A stretch of 64,000 nt of DNA, from assembly GCA_016195825.1 (NCBI GenBank), contig JACPYV010000196.1, positions 1-64,000 on the forward strand, read 5' to 3'. How positions within the stretch are numbered: position 1 is the first letter of the stretch; every line of letters begins with the position of its first letter. Below are positions 27,073 to 36,016 of this stretch, piece after piece. The notes below the pieces were generated by a model. The model was not told the DNA's origin and did not search any database. It worked only from the letters and a program-made list of their open reading frames with translations. This stretch comes from Burkholderiales bacterium (GTDB lineage Bacteria; Pseudomonadota; Gammaproteobacteria; Burkholderiales; Burkholderiaceae_C). The translations under genes were made by a program, and so were the position numbers.

Positions 27073-28042
27073 CGCACTCCTCCGAAACGACATACGCTGG
27101 CCGCTGCATCGAACGCAAATGCATTCGCGCCAGGTATTCGCCGATGATTCCCAGCGCAAACAGTTGAATGCCTGCAAACAGCGAAATCAGCGAGGCCAGA
27201 AATGGGAATCCAGGCACCGGACTGCCGAACACCAGCACCTTGGCGATGACGTAAGTCAGCACCAGAACGCCGAAAACCGCAGAAGCGAAACCCAGCAAGG
27301 TCGCCAACTGCAGCGGCAGCACCGAGAAGCCCGTCATCATGTTGACCGCGTCGGTGATGAGCTTGCGCCACGTGTAACCCGATTGACCGATCGTTCGCTC
27401 GTGCTGCTGCACCGGAATCCATGCATAGCCCGTGGTGCCCCACGTCAGCAAGACGTCGATATTGACCGTCGGTCCGCTGACATCCGCGAAAGCGTCGCGC
27501 AAGCGCGTCCGGAACAGTCGGTAGGCGCTGACGTGCACAGCGACGTCTGCACCCATGGCCTTTTGGAGCACGAGCTTGGTGACCCGCGAGGCCAGATTCC
27601 GCGCTAACCCGTGACTGAGCTGCGACGCGGCGCCGTACACCACGTCGTAGCCTTCATTGGCTTTGGCCAGCAGGTTTGCAACCTCCTCGGGAGGGTTCTG
27701 CAGATCGTCATCCAGCGTCACGATCCATTCGCCGCGCGCCCGACGGATACCTGCCAACAGCGCGTTATGTTGGCCAAAATTGCGCGACAGCCGATATCCA
27801 CGCACGCGCGCATCATCACCCTGCAGCGCCTGAATAACCGGCCACGTGCCGTCTCCGCCACGATCCTCGACCAGGATCAACTCGAAGCTGAGCTGCTCAG
27901 CCGCCATGCAAGCCGAGATGCGTTCGTGCAGCAGGGGCAACGACCGCTCAGAGTTGTAGCAAGGGACGACGAAGCTAAGGAACGGCCTCTCAGACTCGCC
28001 ATGAATGGGCGTTAGCGATGGCGTTGAGGTCTGAATCTGCAT
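27062..28042 (-). CDS. GtrB/ArnC-like polyprenyl-phosphate glycosyltransferase
   Basis: A 326-residue GT2 enzyme: N-terminal GT-A fold (LSFVVPCYNSERSLP, metal-binding TLDDDLQNPPEE, GQSGYTWRKL) and two C-terminal membrane segments (about 235-300). Such enzymes transfer one sugar from a nucleotide to undecaprenyl phosphate on the inner face of the membrane. GGGAG lies 8 bases before the ATG. It is the first gene of the five-gene cassette and overlaps the acetyltransferase start by 11 bases. Confidence 0.85.
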   Translation of the reverse strand: MQIQTSTPSLTPIHGESERPFLSFVVPCYNSERSLPLLHERISACMAAEQLSFELILVEDRGGDGTWPVIQALQGDDARVRGYRLSRNFGQHNALLAGIRRARGEWIVTLDDDLQNPPEEVANLLAKANEGYDVVYGAASQLSHGLARNLASRVTKLVLQKAMGADVAVHVSAYRLFRTRLRDAFADVSGPTVNIDVLLTWGTTGYAWIPVQQHERTIGQSGYTWRKLITDAVNMMTGFSVLPLQLATLLGFASAVFGVLVLTYVIAKVLVFGSPVPGFPFLASLISLFAGIQLFALGIIGEYLARMHLRSMQRPAYVVSEECGGS

Positions 28043-28159
28043 CCTGAAGGGCTCCCCGGATGCTCCGCCACTATCGGAGAGTGCGATCAGGTCGAAGCGC
28101 CCGGCAGTCTATCGCTGGACCACGGGCAGCCGACGCCAATTGGGCAAGCGAGCAACGGG

Positions 28160-29635
28160 TCACTCCACCGCCTTCAACATGTCCTCCACCACCTTCTTCG
28201 CATCGCCGAACACCATCATCGTCTTGTCCATGTAGAACAGCTCGTTGTCCAGGCCCGCGTAGCCCGCGGCCATGGAGCGCTTGTTGACGATGATGGTCTT
28301 GGCCTTGTAGGCCTCCAGGATGGGCATGCCGTAGATGGCGCTGCCTTTCACGTGCGCGGCCGGGTTCACGACGTCGTTGGCACCCAGGATGATGGCCACG
28401 TCGACCTGGCCAAACTCGCCGTTGATGTCTTCCATCTCGAAGACCTGGTCGTAGGGCACCTCGGCCTCGGCCAGCAGCACGTTCATGTGGCCCGGCATGC
28501 GGCCCGCCACCGGGTGGATGGCGTACTTGACGGTGATGCCCTTCTCGGTGAGCTTGGCAGCCAGCTCCTTCACAGCGTGCTGGGCGCGCGCCACGGCCAG
28601 GCCATAGCCCGGCACGATGACCACGCTCTCGGCGTTGCCCAGCACGAAGGCCGCGTCGTCGGCGCTGCCGCTCTTGACCGGGCGGGCCTTGCCGTCACCC
28701 GCGGCGGCCGTGCTGGCCTCGCCGCCAAAGCCGCCCAGGATCACGTTGAAAAATGAGCGGTTCATCGCCTTGCACATGATGTAGCTCAGGATCGCGCCCG
28801 AGCTGCCCACCAGAGAGCCGGCGATGATCAGCATGGGGTTGTTCAGCGAGAAGCCGATGCCCGCCGCGGCCCAGCCGGAATAGCTGTTCAGCATGGACAC
28901 GACGACCGGCATGTCGGCGCCGCCAATGGGGATGATGAGCGTCACGCCCAGCACCAGTCCCAGCGCCACGACGATGCCAAAGGCCAGCGCCGACTGACTG
29001 GCAAAGAACATCGCACAGAAGGCCAGCGCCGCCACGCCCAGCAGCAGGTTCAGCAGATGCTGGCCCGCGAACTGCACCGGCGCACCCTGAAACAAACGGA
29101 ACTTGCTGCCGCCGGACAGCTTGCCCCAGGCGATGACGGAACCCGTGAACGTGACGGCACCGATGAACGCACCCAGGGCCAATTCGAGGCGATTGCCCGC
29201 CGGGATGGGCGCCAGCATGCGCGGGGCGATGCCGTCCTCCGGCGGAATACTCGCCAGCGCCGCATCCAGCGGCGGCGAGAGGCCGAACGCGGCCGGCTCC
29301 GCGACTGCGGCGACGGCAATGGCCACGGCCGCCAGACCGATCATGCTGTGGAAGAACGCCACCAGTTCGGGCATCTTGGTCATCTCGACCGTCTTGGCCT
29401 TCCAAGCGCCGAAGCCCCCGCCAGCGATCAGGCCCAGCAGCACCCAGGCCAGGCCCATGCCATGACCGGCCAGCTTGACGATGAGGGCCGCGGTAGTGAG
29501 CATGGCGATGGCCATACCCACCATACCGAACAGGTTGCCGCGAATGGACGTCGTCGGGTGTGACAAGCCCTTGAGCGCCTGGATGAAGCAGACACTGGCG
29601 ATCAGGTAGAGCAGCGTGACGAGATTGAGGCTCAT
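28160..29635 (-). CDS. pntB: NAD(P) transhydrogenase subunit beta
   Basis: A 491-residue inner-membrane subunit of the proton-translocating transhydrogenase, which moves hydride between NADH and NADP+ using the proton gradient. About nine membrane segments are followed by the NADP-binding domain III (VVIVPGYGLAVARAQH, then IHPVAGRMPGHMNVLLAEA and ANDVVNPAA). The ATG at 29635 overlaps the pntAB stop; a longer open frame to 30013 is only a shadow of pntAB. A decayed second copy of its last bases lies at 22960. Confidence 0.96.
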   Translation of the reverse strand: MSLNLVTLLYLIASVCFIQALKGLSHPTTSIRGNLFGMVGMAIAMLTTAALIVKLAGHGMGLAWVLLGLIAGGGFGAWKAKTVEMTKMPELVAFFHSMIGLAAVAIAVAAVAEPAAFGLSPPLDAALASIPPEDGIAPRMLAPIPAGNRLELALGAFIGAVTFTGSVIAWGKLSGGSKFRLFQGAPVQFAGQHLLNLLLGVAALAFCAMFFASQSALAFGIVVALGLVLGVTLIIPIGGADMPVVVSMLNSYSGWAAAGIGFSLNNPMLIIAGSLVGSSGAILSYIMCKAMNRSFFNVILGGFGGEASTAAAGDGKARPVKSGSADDAAFVLGNAESVVIVPGYGLAVARAQHAVKELAAKLTEKGITVKYAIHPVAGRMPGHMNVLLAEAEVPYDQVFEMEDINGEFGQVDVAIILGANDVVNPAAHVKGSAIYGMPILEAYKAKTIIVNKRSMAAGYAGLDNELFYMDKTMMVFGDAKKVVEDMLKAVE

Positions 29636-29952
29636 TGCTTGCCCTCCGCGGCAGTGGCCTTCTTTTCCTTCTTCTTGAACATCTCCAGCATTCGCCGCGT
29701 GACGAGGAAGCCACCGAAGATGTTGACCGCCGCCAGCGCGACGGCCAGCACGCCCATGCCCTTGGCGAACGGCGTCTCGGTCAGCGCCGCGGCCAGCATG
29801 GCGCCGACGATGACGATGGCCGAGATCGCGTTGGTCACCGCCATCAGCGGCGTATGCAGCGCGGGCGTCACCGTCCAGACCACGTGGTAGCCCACGTAGA
29901 TGGCCAGCACGAAGATGATGAGATTGATGATGGTGTGGTCCACAACTTCCAT
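29632..29952 (-). CDS. pntAB: NAD(P) transhydrogenase subunit alpha part 2 (membrane)
   Basis: A 106-residue protein with three membrane segments (HTIINLIIFVLAIYVGYHVV, then TPALHTPLMAVTNAISA, the conserved helix) and a Lys-rich tail. It is the separate domain II part of PntA, as in the three-subunit enzymes of Rhodospirillum rubrum. It lies between pntAA (2-base gap) and pntB (ATGA overlap). Confidence 0.94.
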   Translation of the reverse strand: MEVVDHTIINLIIFVLAIYVGYHVVWTVTPALHTPLMAVTNAISAIVIVGAMLAAALTETPFAKGMGVLAVALAAVNIFGGFLVTRRMLEMFKKKEKKATAAEGKQ

Positions 29953-29954
29953 GG

Positions 29955-31070
29955 TCAGCTCCTCGTGACTTGGCCGTCTTGCGTGACGCGGCAGGCCGCG
30001 ACGATGTCGTCATCCAGCGGCACGTTGAACGTGCCCTCCTTGGTGATGACGAGCTTCAGGAAGTCCAGCACATTGCGTGCGTACAGCGCCGACGCATCGG
30101 CCGCGACCAGCGCCGGCAAGTTGGTCTCGCCCACCAGCGTCACGCCGTGCTTGACGACGGTCCTGCCCGCCTCGGTGAGCGGGCAGTTGCCGCCCGCCGG
30201 TGCGGCAATGTCGACGATGACCGAGCCAGGCTTCATGGCCTTGACCATGTCCTCGGTGACCAGCACCGGCGCGGCGCGGCCAGGAATCAGCGCTGTCGTG
30301 ACGACGATGTCGGCCGCCGCCACGCGCTTGGCCACCTCGGCCTTCTGACGGTCCAGCCAGCTCTGCGGCATGGGCCGCGCGTAGCCGCCCACGCCTTCGG
30401 CCGCTTCCTTCTCCTCAGCCGTCTCGTAGGGCACGTCGATGAACTTGGCGCCCAGCGACTCGACCTGCTCCTTCACCGACGGCCGCACGTCGCTGGCCTC
30501 GATGACGGCGCCCAGGCGCTTGGCTGTCGCGATGGCCTGCAGGCCCGCCACGCCCACGCCCAGGATGACCACGCGCGCCGCCTTCACGGTGCCGGCAGCC
30601 GTCATCAGCATCGGGAAGAAGCGCTGGTATTTGTCGGCCGCGATCATCACGGCCTTGTAGCCGGCGATGTTGGCCTGGCTGGACAACACGTCCATGCTCT
30701 GCGCGCGCGTCGTGCGCGGCGCGGCCTCCAGCGCGAAGCTGGTCAGCCCCGCGCCCGCCATGGCGGCGAGGCCGTCGCGGTCGAAGGGGTTGAGCATGCC
30801 GACCAGCGCCGTGCCGGCTTTCATCAGCGGCAGCTCGTCGGCGCCGGGTGCGCGCACCTTGAGCACCAATTCGCTGGCCAGCGCCGCGGCCTGGTCGACG
30901 ATCTCGCAGCCGACGGCCTCGTAGGCCGCATCGGTGACGCTGGCTGCAATGCCTGCGCCCGATTCAATGCGCAGCGTGTGGCCCTGGGCCTTGAGCTTCT
31001 TGGCCGTCTCTGGCGTGACGGCCACGCGTGTTTCTCCGGCCGCGCGTTCGCGCGGGACGCCAATCTGCAT
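29955..31070 (-). CDS. pntAA: NAD(P) transhydrogenase subunit alpha part 1 (NAD-binding)
   Basis: A 371-residue cytoplasmic domain I of transhydrogenase, of the alanine-dehydrogenase/PNT fold: IGVPRERAAGETRVAVTPE at the N-terminus, Rossmann ILGVGVAGLQAIATAKRLGA, EASDVRPSVKEQ, and PGSVIVDIAAPAGGNC. It binds NAD(H) and hands hydride to domain III of PntB. GGAGGAG lies 5 bases before the ATG. First gene of the pnt operon, divergent from the Nudix gene with 85 bases between them. Confidence 0.95.
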   Translation of the reverse strand: MQIGVPRERAAGETRVAVTPETAKKLKAQGHTLRIESGAGIAASVTDAAYEAVGCEIVDQAAALASELVLKVRAPGADELPLMKAGTALVGMLNPFDRDGLAAMAGAGLTSFALEAAPRTTRAQSMDVLSSQANIAGYKAVMIAADKYQRFFPMLMTAAGTVKAARVVILGVGVAGLQAIATAKRLGAVIEASDVRPSVKEQVESLGAKFIDVPYETAEEKEAAEGVGGYARPMPQSWLDRQKAEVAKRVAAADIVVTTALIPGRAAPVLVTEDMVKAMKPGSVIVDIAAPAGGNCPLTEAGRTVVKHGVTLVGETNLPALVAADASALYARNVLDFLKLVITKEGTFNVPLDDDIVAACRVTQDGQVTRS

Positions 31071-31155
31071 GGGGTCTCCTCCGTGGGCAAAGGGGTCCGC
31101 GGCAGCTTACACAATGCCTGCGCTTGTCCCGTGCGGGAATTCGCCAGGAGGTTTC

Positions 31156-31653
31156 ATGACTGCCACAGACCGGTTTCGTCCCAGCGTGACTGTCGCTGCC
31201 GTGATTGCACGCGCCGGCCGCTACCTGCTGGTCGAGGAGGAAACGCCCGAAGGATTGATGCTGAACAACCCGGCGGGCCATCTGGAGCTGGGCGAAAGCC
31301 CCATCGAGGCCGTCGTGCGCGAGGCGCTGGAGGAGACCGCGCGAGCCTTCCAGCCCGAGGCTTTCCTGGGCGTCTACCTCGCCCGTTTCGTGCGGCCGGC
31401 ACGTTTAGAGGATGTCACCTATGTCCGGCTGGCCTTCAGCGGCCCGGTCGGCGAGGAGATTGCCGGGCGCACGCTGGACGAGGGCATCCGGCGCACGCTG
31501 TGGATGAGCGAGGCCGAGCTGGCGGCCTGCGCCGAGCGCCACCGCAGCCCGCTGGTGCTGCAATGCGTGCAAGACCATGCGGCCGGGCGGCGGCTGCCGC
31601 TGGAGACGGTGTTCGGCCACCCGTCGCTGCAGGCACCGCTGCTGAAGGGCTGA
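31156..31653 (+). CDS. Nudix hydrolase (NudJ-like)
   Basis: A 165-residue pyrophosphohydrolase with the full Nudix box: Gly41-HLELG-Glu, then REALEET at 55-61. The start MTATDRFRPSVTVAAVIARAG and the position upstream of mnmA resemble NudJ (YmfB), a phosphatase of thiamin pyrophosphate and nucleoside triphosphates that lies next to mnmA in E. coli. Here two other genes separate it from mnmA. AGGAGG lies 4 bases before the ATG. Confidence 0.88.
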   Translation: MTATDRFRPSVTVAAVIARAGRYLLVEEETPEGLMLNNPAGHLELGESPIEAVVREALEETARAFQPEAFLGVYLARFVRPARLEDVTYVRLAFSGPVGEEIAGRTLDEGIRRTLWMSEAELAACAERHRSPLVLQCVQDHAAGRRLPLETVFGHPSLQAPLLKG

Positions 31654-31665
31654 GAATCCCGCGCC

Positions 31666-32370
31666 ATGACGACGCCCGACTTCATCGAGGTCTACGACCA
31701 GGCACTGAGCGCAGACGCCTGCCGCACGCTGATCGAGCGCTTCCAGGCCAGCGCCCGGGTGCAGCGCGGCGAGACCGGCAGCGGCGTGGACGTCAGTATG
31801 AAGGACAGCTGGGACATCGGCATCAGCCAGCACCCCGAATGGGCCGATGCCTGCGCGCAGCTCAACAACGCCGTCATTGGCGGCTTCCGGCAGTACCTGC
31901 GCCGCTACGCCCACCTGGCGCTGGCGCCGCTGAAGCTGCAGATGAACCGGCCTGACGGCACGGCGGCGCTGCTCGACGCCGAAGGGGTTGCGGCGCTGAG
32001 CGACGAACTGCTGATGGGCTTGATCGCCAAGGTCTTCCGCCCTGGCACGATCAACTTGCAGCGCTACGTGGCCGACCAGGGTGGCTACCCCTACTGGCAT
32101 TGCGAGCAGTACCCGCGGCTCGACCAGGGCGAGGCGCTGCACCGGGCGGTGCTGTGGACGATCTACCTGAACGACGACTTCGCCGCGGGCGAGACCGAGT
32201 TCCTGTACCAGGACCGCAAGGTCGCGCCGCGCACCGGCAGCCTGCTGATCGCGCCGGGGGGCTTCACGCACACGCACCGTGGCAACCGGCCGCAGGGCGG
32301 CGACAAGTACATCGCGACGAGCTGGGTGCTGTACCAACGCGCGGAAACCCTGTTCACCACCGCGCGCTGA
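31666..32370 (+). CDS. 2-oxoglutarate/Fe(II)-dependent oxygenase (prolyl 4-hydroxylase-like)
   Basis: A 234-residue double-stranded beta-helix oxygenase. The iron site is His145-x-Glu147 (YWHCEQYP) and a distal His in FTHTHRGNRP (His202 or His204), with Arg208 as the likely 2-oxoglutarate ligand. The usual HxD is HxE here, which occurs in the superfamily but is less common. A proximal ETEFLYQ motif fits a P4H-like fold. Substrate unknown. It starts 12 bases after the Nudix gene and likely shares its transcript. Confidence 0.78.
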   Translation: MTTPDFIEVYDQALSADACRTLIERFQASARVQRGETGSGVDVSMKDSWDIGISQHPEWADACAQLNNAVIGGFRQYLRRYAHLALAPLKLQMNRPDGTAALLDAEGVAALSDELLMGLIAKVFRPGTINLQRYVADQGGYPYWHCEQYPRLDQGEALHRAVLWTIYLNDDFAAGETEFLYQDRKVAPRTGSLLIAPGGFTHTHRGNRPQGGDKYIATSWVLYQRAETLFTTAR

Positions 32371-32377
32371 ACCTCGC

Positions 32378-32959
32378 ATGCAACACCTGCTCCGCCTGGC
32401 CCTGCTCTCCCTGCCGCTGAACGCGCTCGCCGGCGAGCCGCCGGCCATCGATGCCGCAACCTGGCCGCTGCACAGCTTCCGCTTCTCCCAAAACGCGCTG
32501 GCCTGCAAGCTGCCTTCGCCCGACATCGACTTCGGCTGCCTGCGCATCGGTGAACTCCAGATCGGCACCGACTGGGCCGGCGTGACGGCGCGGTTCGGCG
32601 AGCCGTGGAAGCGCGAGGCCCTGCCCGGCGGCGGCGTGCGCGAAGTGCACCTGATCGACCGCGATGCCGGGCAACGCACCTTCAGCTACTGGGTGCTGGA
32701 GAGCCGCGGAGGCAAGCTCGTCAACGCCCAACTGACCGGCAACCACCCGCCCCAGGACCCGGCCACGGCGCCCGGATTCTCCGGCTTGCGGCTGGGCGAC
32801 ACGGAGGCCAAGGTGCGCGAACTGCTGGGGCCGCGCTTCAAGGCCGCCCCTGTGCTGGAAATCAGTGGCGTGCTGTGGAACTACGCGCCTTTCTGCTTCT
32901 CAATCGAAATCGTCGACGGCCGTGTCTACTCGCTGCGCGTGCACGACGGCAGCGGCTAA
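32378..32959 (+). CDS. Secreted protein of unknown function
   Basis: A 193-residue protein with a signal peptide ([20 protein letters not shown]). Two similar halves are suggested: [23 protein letters not shown] and [18 protein letters not shown] both look like the small-protein-A/BamE style of LRIG..x..V...LG. The mature protein has three Cys. No named family recognised. It lies between the oxygenase (7-base gap) and mnmA. Confidence 0.65.
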   Translation: MQHLLRLALLSLPLNALAGEPPAIDAATWPLHSFRFSQNALACKLPSPDIDFGCLRIGELQIGTDWAGVTARFGEPWKREALPGGGVREVHLIDRDAGQRTFSYWVLESRGGKLVNAQLTGNHPPQDPATAPGFSGLRLGDTEAKVRELLGPRFKAAPVLEISGVLWNYAPFCFSIEIVDGRVYSLRVHDGSG

Positions 32960-32993
32960 GCCCGCCAGTGCGCGGGGTCAGCAGCCGCTTTGG

Positions 32994-32999
32994 GACAAT
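32994..32999 (+). promoter_or_regulatory. -10-like hexamer of mnmA, seven bases before the start codon
   Basis: GACAAT ends 7 bases before the mnmA ATG, the same spacing as at argS. It would give an mRNA starting at or next to the start codon. The -35 is not evident. Confidence 0.33.
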
Positions 33000-33006
33000 C
33001 GAGCCC

Positions 33007-34155
33007 ATGAGTTCCAACAAGAAGCATCGCGTCGTCGTGGGCCTGTCCGGCGGCGTGGACTCGGCCGTGACCGCCCACCTGCTGAAGGAACAGGGCCACG
33101 AGGTCATCGGCATCTTCATGAAGAACTGGGAAGACGATGACGACGACGAGTACTGCTCGACGCGGCAGGACTTCCTGGACGCCGCTTCGGTCGCCGACGT
33201 GCTGGGCATCGAAATCGAGCACGTCAACTTCGCGGCCGAGTACAAGGACCGCGTCTTCGAGAGTTTTCTGCGCGAATACCAGGCCGGCCGCACGCCCAAC
33301 CCCGACGTGCTGTGCAATGCCGAGATCAAGTTCAAGGCCTTTTTGGACCACGCGATGCGCCTGGGCGCCGAGAAGATCGCGACCGGGCACTACGCGCGGG
33401 TGCGCGAGGTCGATGGCGAGTTCCAGTTGCTGAAGGGCCTGGACCCGCTGAAGGACCAGAGCTACTTCCTGCACCGGCTGACGCAGGCGCAGGTCAGCAA
33501 GGCCATGTTCCCGGTGGGCCACCTGCCCAAGACCGAGGTGCGCCGCATCGCCGCCGAGATCGGCCTACCGAACGCCAAGAAGAAGGACTCGACCGGCATC
33601 TGCTTCATCGGCGAGCGGCCGTTCCGCGAATTCCTGAACAAGTACCTGTCGCACCAGCCCGGCCCCATCAAGGACGAGCGCGGGCGCAAGCTGGGCGAGC
33701 ACGTGGGCCTGTCCTTCTACACACTGGGCCAGCGCCAGGGCCTGGGCATCGGCGGCGTGAAGGAGAAGGTCTCGCGAGGATCGGCGGCGACGCCTGGCCA
33801 GGCGTCGAAGGGCGGCGGCCATCACGAGCCCTGGTTCGTCGCGGCCAAGGACATCCCCAACAACACGCTGATCGTCGTACAGGGCCACGACCACCCGCTG
33901 CTACTCAGCCCGGCCCTGGTCGCTGACGACCTGAGCTGGGTCGCCGGCCGCGCGCCGGCCGCGCACGAGGCCGCGGCCAAGACGCGCTACCGCCAGGCGG
34001 ACGCGCCCTGCAGCGTCGTCTTCGACCCCACCGGCCACCTGACGCTGCGCTTCCCCGACCCGCAGTGGGCCGTGACGCCGGGGCAGAGCGCAGTGGTCTA
34101 TGACGGCGAGGTCTGCCTAGGCGGTGGTGTCATCGCCTCGGCGCTCGACGAATGA
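33007..34155 (+). CDS. mnmA: tRNA-specific 2-thiouridylase MnmA
   Basis: A 382-residue enzyme that makes 2-thiouridine at U34 of tRNA-Lys, -Glu and -Gln. It has the ATP PP-loop SGGVDS (14-19), catalytic Cys103 ([12 protein letters not shown]) and second Cys199 ([10 protein letters not shown]). An unusually long, polar insertion (about 258-276, [19 protein letters not shown]) sits before the conserved [13 protein letters not shown], where most family members have a few residues. The start at 33007 gives the standard N-terminus. Stop and next start overlap (ATGA). Confidence 0.95.
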   Translation: MSSNKKHRVVVGLSGGVDSAVTAHLLKEQGHEVIGIFMKNWEDDDDDEYCSTRQDFLDAASVADVLGIEIEHVNFAAEYKDRVFESFLREYQAGRTPNPDVLCNAEIKFKAFLDHAMRLGAEKIATGHYARVREVDGEFQLLKGLDPLKDQSYFLHRLTQAQVSKAMFPVGHLPKTEVRRIAAEIGLPNAKKKDSTGICFIGERPFREFLNKYLSHQPGPIKDERGRKLGEHVGLSFYTLGQRQGLGIGGVKEKVSRGSAATPGQASKGGGHHEPWFVAAKDIPNNTLIVVQGHDHPLLLSPALVADDLSWVAGRAPAAHEAAAKTRYRQADAPCSVVFDPTGHLTLRFPDPQWAVTPGQSAVVYDGEVCLGGGVIASALDE

Positions 34156-35372
34156 CCCGGCTGGACCGCCTGCTCGCACGCCTGGCCGAGCCTGGCGTCG
34201 TGCTGCGGCTGGCGGCCCTGGTCGTCTGCGCAATGGAGCTGGTCAGCGCCGGGGCGGCGCTGCTGGGCGCCCGCACCGAGCCCTACGACGGCCTGGTCGC
34301 CGTGGTCTGGCGGCAACTGGGCGGCAGTGCCAACGACCGCGCACTGCTGCTGATCTGCGTGGCCTTGCTGCTGGCCTTCGTCGCGCTGATGTGGCGGCTG
34401 GCCAGCCAGGGCAGTGGCGTCGTCACCGTGAACCGGCGCTTGGCCTGGCTGCTGCTGGTGGACCTGCTGGCCTTCGGCGTGACGCCGGGCCTGCCCTTCC
34501 TGGTCACGGCGCTGGCCGCGGTGCTGCTACCGGCGCGCGTCGCGCTGGGCTTCGGCTTTGCCCAGGTGCTGCTGAACACCGGAATCTACGCCGCGCCGCA
34601 GGCCGCCGCCTGGCTGGACCAGTTCGGGCTGCTGTCGTCCATGCTGGCCCTGCACGGCCTGGCCTTCGGCCTGGGGCGCATGGCCGCCGCCGAGGGCGAG
34701 AAGCGCCGCTGGCTGCAGGCCGTGCTGGCCGAGCAGCTGTCCGGCGAACACTTGCTGGCCGAGCAGATGCGCTACAGCGAACGCATGCAGATCGCCCGCG
34801 AGCTGCACGACCTGATGGGCCACCACCTGACGGCGCTGAACCTGCAGCTGCAGCTTGGCGGCGCGCTGCTGGCGCGCGAGGACAAGCCCGGCGCCGGCCA
34901 GGCGCTGGGCCGCGCACAAGGTGTGGCGGCACAGCTGCTGGCCGACGTGCGCGAGGCCGTGTCGCAGCAGCGCAGCTCGCAGCGCATCGACCTGTCCGCG
35001 GCACTGCAGGCGCTGGCTGAGGGCATCGCCAGCACGCGCATCGAACTGGCAATGGACGATGCCGCCCGCGACCTGGGCCCCCGCGCCGCCCACGCGCTGC
35101 TGCGCTGCGTGCAGGAGGGCGTGACCAACAGCGTGCGTCATGCCGGCGCGCGTCGCGTGCAGGTTGAACTGCGCGGCCAGGGGGATGAGGTGGCCGTCAG
35201 CATCGACGATGATGGGCACGGCGCGCCGAACTGGCACGCTGGCCGCGCCGAGAGCTTTGGCAACGGCCTCTCGGGCATGGCCGAGCGCATGACCGAACTG
35301 GGTGGGCAGATGCGTGTGACGCGCACGAGCCCTGGGTTCCGAATCGAACTGAGATGTCCGCGATGGGTGTGA
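34152..35372 (+). CDS. Membrane sensor histidine kinase (NarL/DesK type)
   Basis: A 406-residue kinase. Five or six membrane segments fill about 1-180 with no large periplasmic domain. A HisKA_3 dimerisation domain follows with phospho-acceptor His219 ([16 protein letters not shown]), then a HATPase domain with [10 protein letters not shown] (N-box), SIDDDGHG (G1) and [11 protein letters not shown] (G2). The architecture resembles DesK, which senses membrane state. It overlaps its response regulator by 19 bases and mnmA by 4. Confidence 0.9.
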   Translation: MTRLDRLLARLAEPGVVLRLAALVVCAMELVSAGAALLGARTEPYDGLVAVVWRQLGGSANDRALLLICVALLLAFVALMWRLASQGSGVVTVNRRLAWLLLVDLLAFGVTPGLPFLVTALAAVLLPARVALGFGFAQVLLNTGIYAAPQAAAWLDQFGLLSSMLALHGLAFGLGRMAAAEGEKRRWLQAVLAEQLSGEHLLAEQMRYSERMQIARELHDLMGHHLTALNLQLQLGGALLAREDKPGAGQALGRAQGVAAQLLADVREAVSQQRSSQRIDLSAALQALAEGIASTRIELAMDDAARDLGPRAAHALLRCVQEGVTNSVRHAGARRVQVELRGQGDEVAVSIDDDGHGAPNWHAGRAESFGNGLSGMAERMTELGGQMRVTRTSPGFRIELRCPRWV

Positions 35373-36016
35373 TCAAGATCCTGCTGGTGGAGGACCAGCA
35401 ACTGGTGCGTGAAGGCCTCAAGGGCCTGCTCGCGCTGCACGACGAGCTCAAAGTCGTCGGCGAAGCCAGCGACGGCGCCGAGGCGCTGGAGTGGCTGTCC
35501 GCCGCTGCGGCCGAAGACATGCCCGACGTGATCCTCTCCGACATGCGCATGCCGCGCCTGGACGGCGTGGGCCTGATCCGCGCGCTGGCCGCGCGGGCGC
35601 TGCGCCTACCGGTCATTCTGCTGACGACCTTCGACGACACGGCCGCCTTCGACGAGGCCGCACGCGCCGGCGCCAAGGGCTTCCTGCTCAAGGCCATCAG
35701 CCCCGAGACGCTGGCCCAGGCGCTGCGCGACGTGCATGCCGGCGGCACCGCGCTGCGCCCGTCGCTGACCACGCGCATGGAAGCCCGCGGCGGTGAGCGT
35801 GCCTTCACGGCGGCCGACCATCCGGACCCTCTAAGCCCGAAAGAGCTGCAGGTGCTGCGCCTGGTGGCCAGCGGCCGCAGCAACACCGAGATCGCCGGCT
35901 TGCTGGGCAACAGCGAAGGCGTCATCAAAAACCACTGTTCGGCCATCTTCTCCAAGATGGGCGTGCGCGACCGCACGCAGGCGGTTCTCAGGGCGATCGA
36001 TCTGGGCTGGATCTGA
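35354..36016 (+). CDS. LuxR/NarL-type response regulator
   Basis: A 220-residue two-domain regulator: receiver with phospho-acceptor Asp63 (ILSDMRMP), acidic pocket (LLVEDQQ), Thr in LLTTFDD and Lys in FLLKAIS; then a LuxR helix-turn-helix (SPKELQVLRLVASGRSNTEIA to VIKNHCSAIFSKMGV). It should be phosphorylated by the kinase just upstream. Its targets are unknown. The 3' end overlaps the convergent CAP-domain gene by 29 bases. Confidence 0.93.
   Translation: MSAMGVIKILLVEDQQLVREGLKGLLALHDELKVVGEASDGAEALEWLSAAAAEDMPDVILSDMRMPRLDGVGLIRALAARALRLPVILLTTFDDTAAFDEAARAGAKGFLLKAISPETLAQALRDVHAGGTALRPSLTTRMEARGGERAFTAADHPDPLSPKELQVLRLVASGRSNTEIAGLLGNSEGVIKNHCSAIFSKMGVRDRTQAVLRAIDLGWI

Larger units (their letters stand above)
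22960..28159 (-). other. Probable acquired glycosylation segment between a pntB relic and the intact pntB
   Basis: Five same-strand genes with overlapping ends lie between a decayed pntB tail and the intact pntB. Sample lines here are about 60-63% GC, against about 70% in neighbouring housekeeping genes. No integrase, transposase or tRNA is present, so homologous exchange at pnt is a better explanation than a mobile element. 28043-28159 holds no gene and is the likely leader of the cassette. Confidence 0.6.

Noticed and set aside
22960..28159. The gtr-like cassette as a serotype-converting prophage or mobile island
   Set aside because: Phage gtr clusters are usually flanked by integrase, att sites and tRNA. 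None is visible. The pntB repeat is diverged, so it is not a target-site duplication.
28160..30013. An extended pntB frame reaching 30013
   Set aside because: The extra N-terminal 126 residues are the out-of-frame pntAB region. PntB starts at MSLNLVTLL, where the ATG overlaps the pntAB stop.
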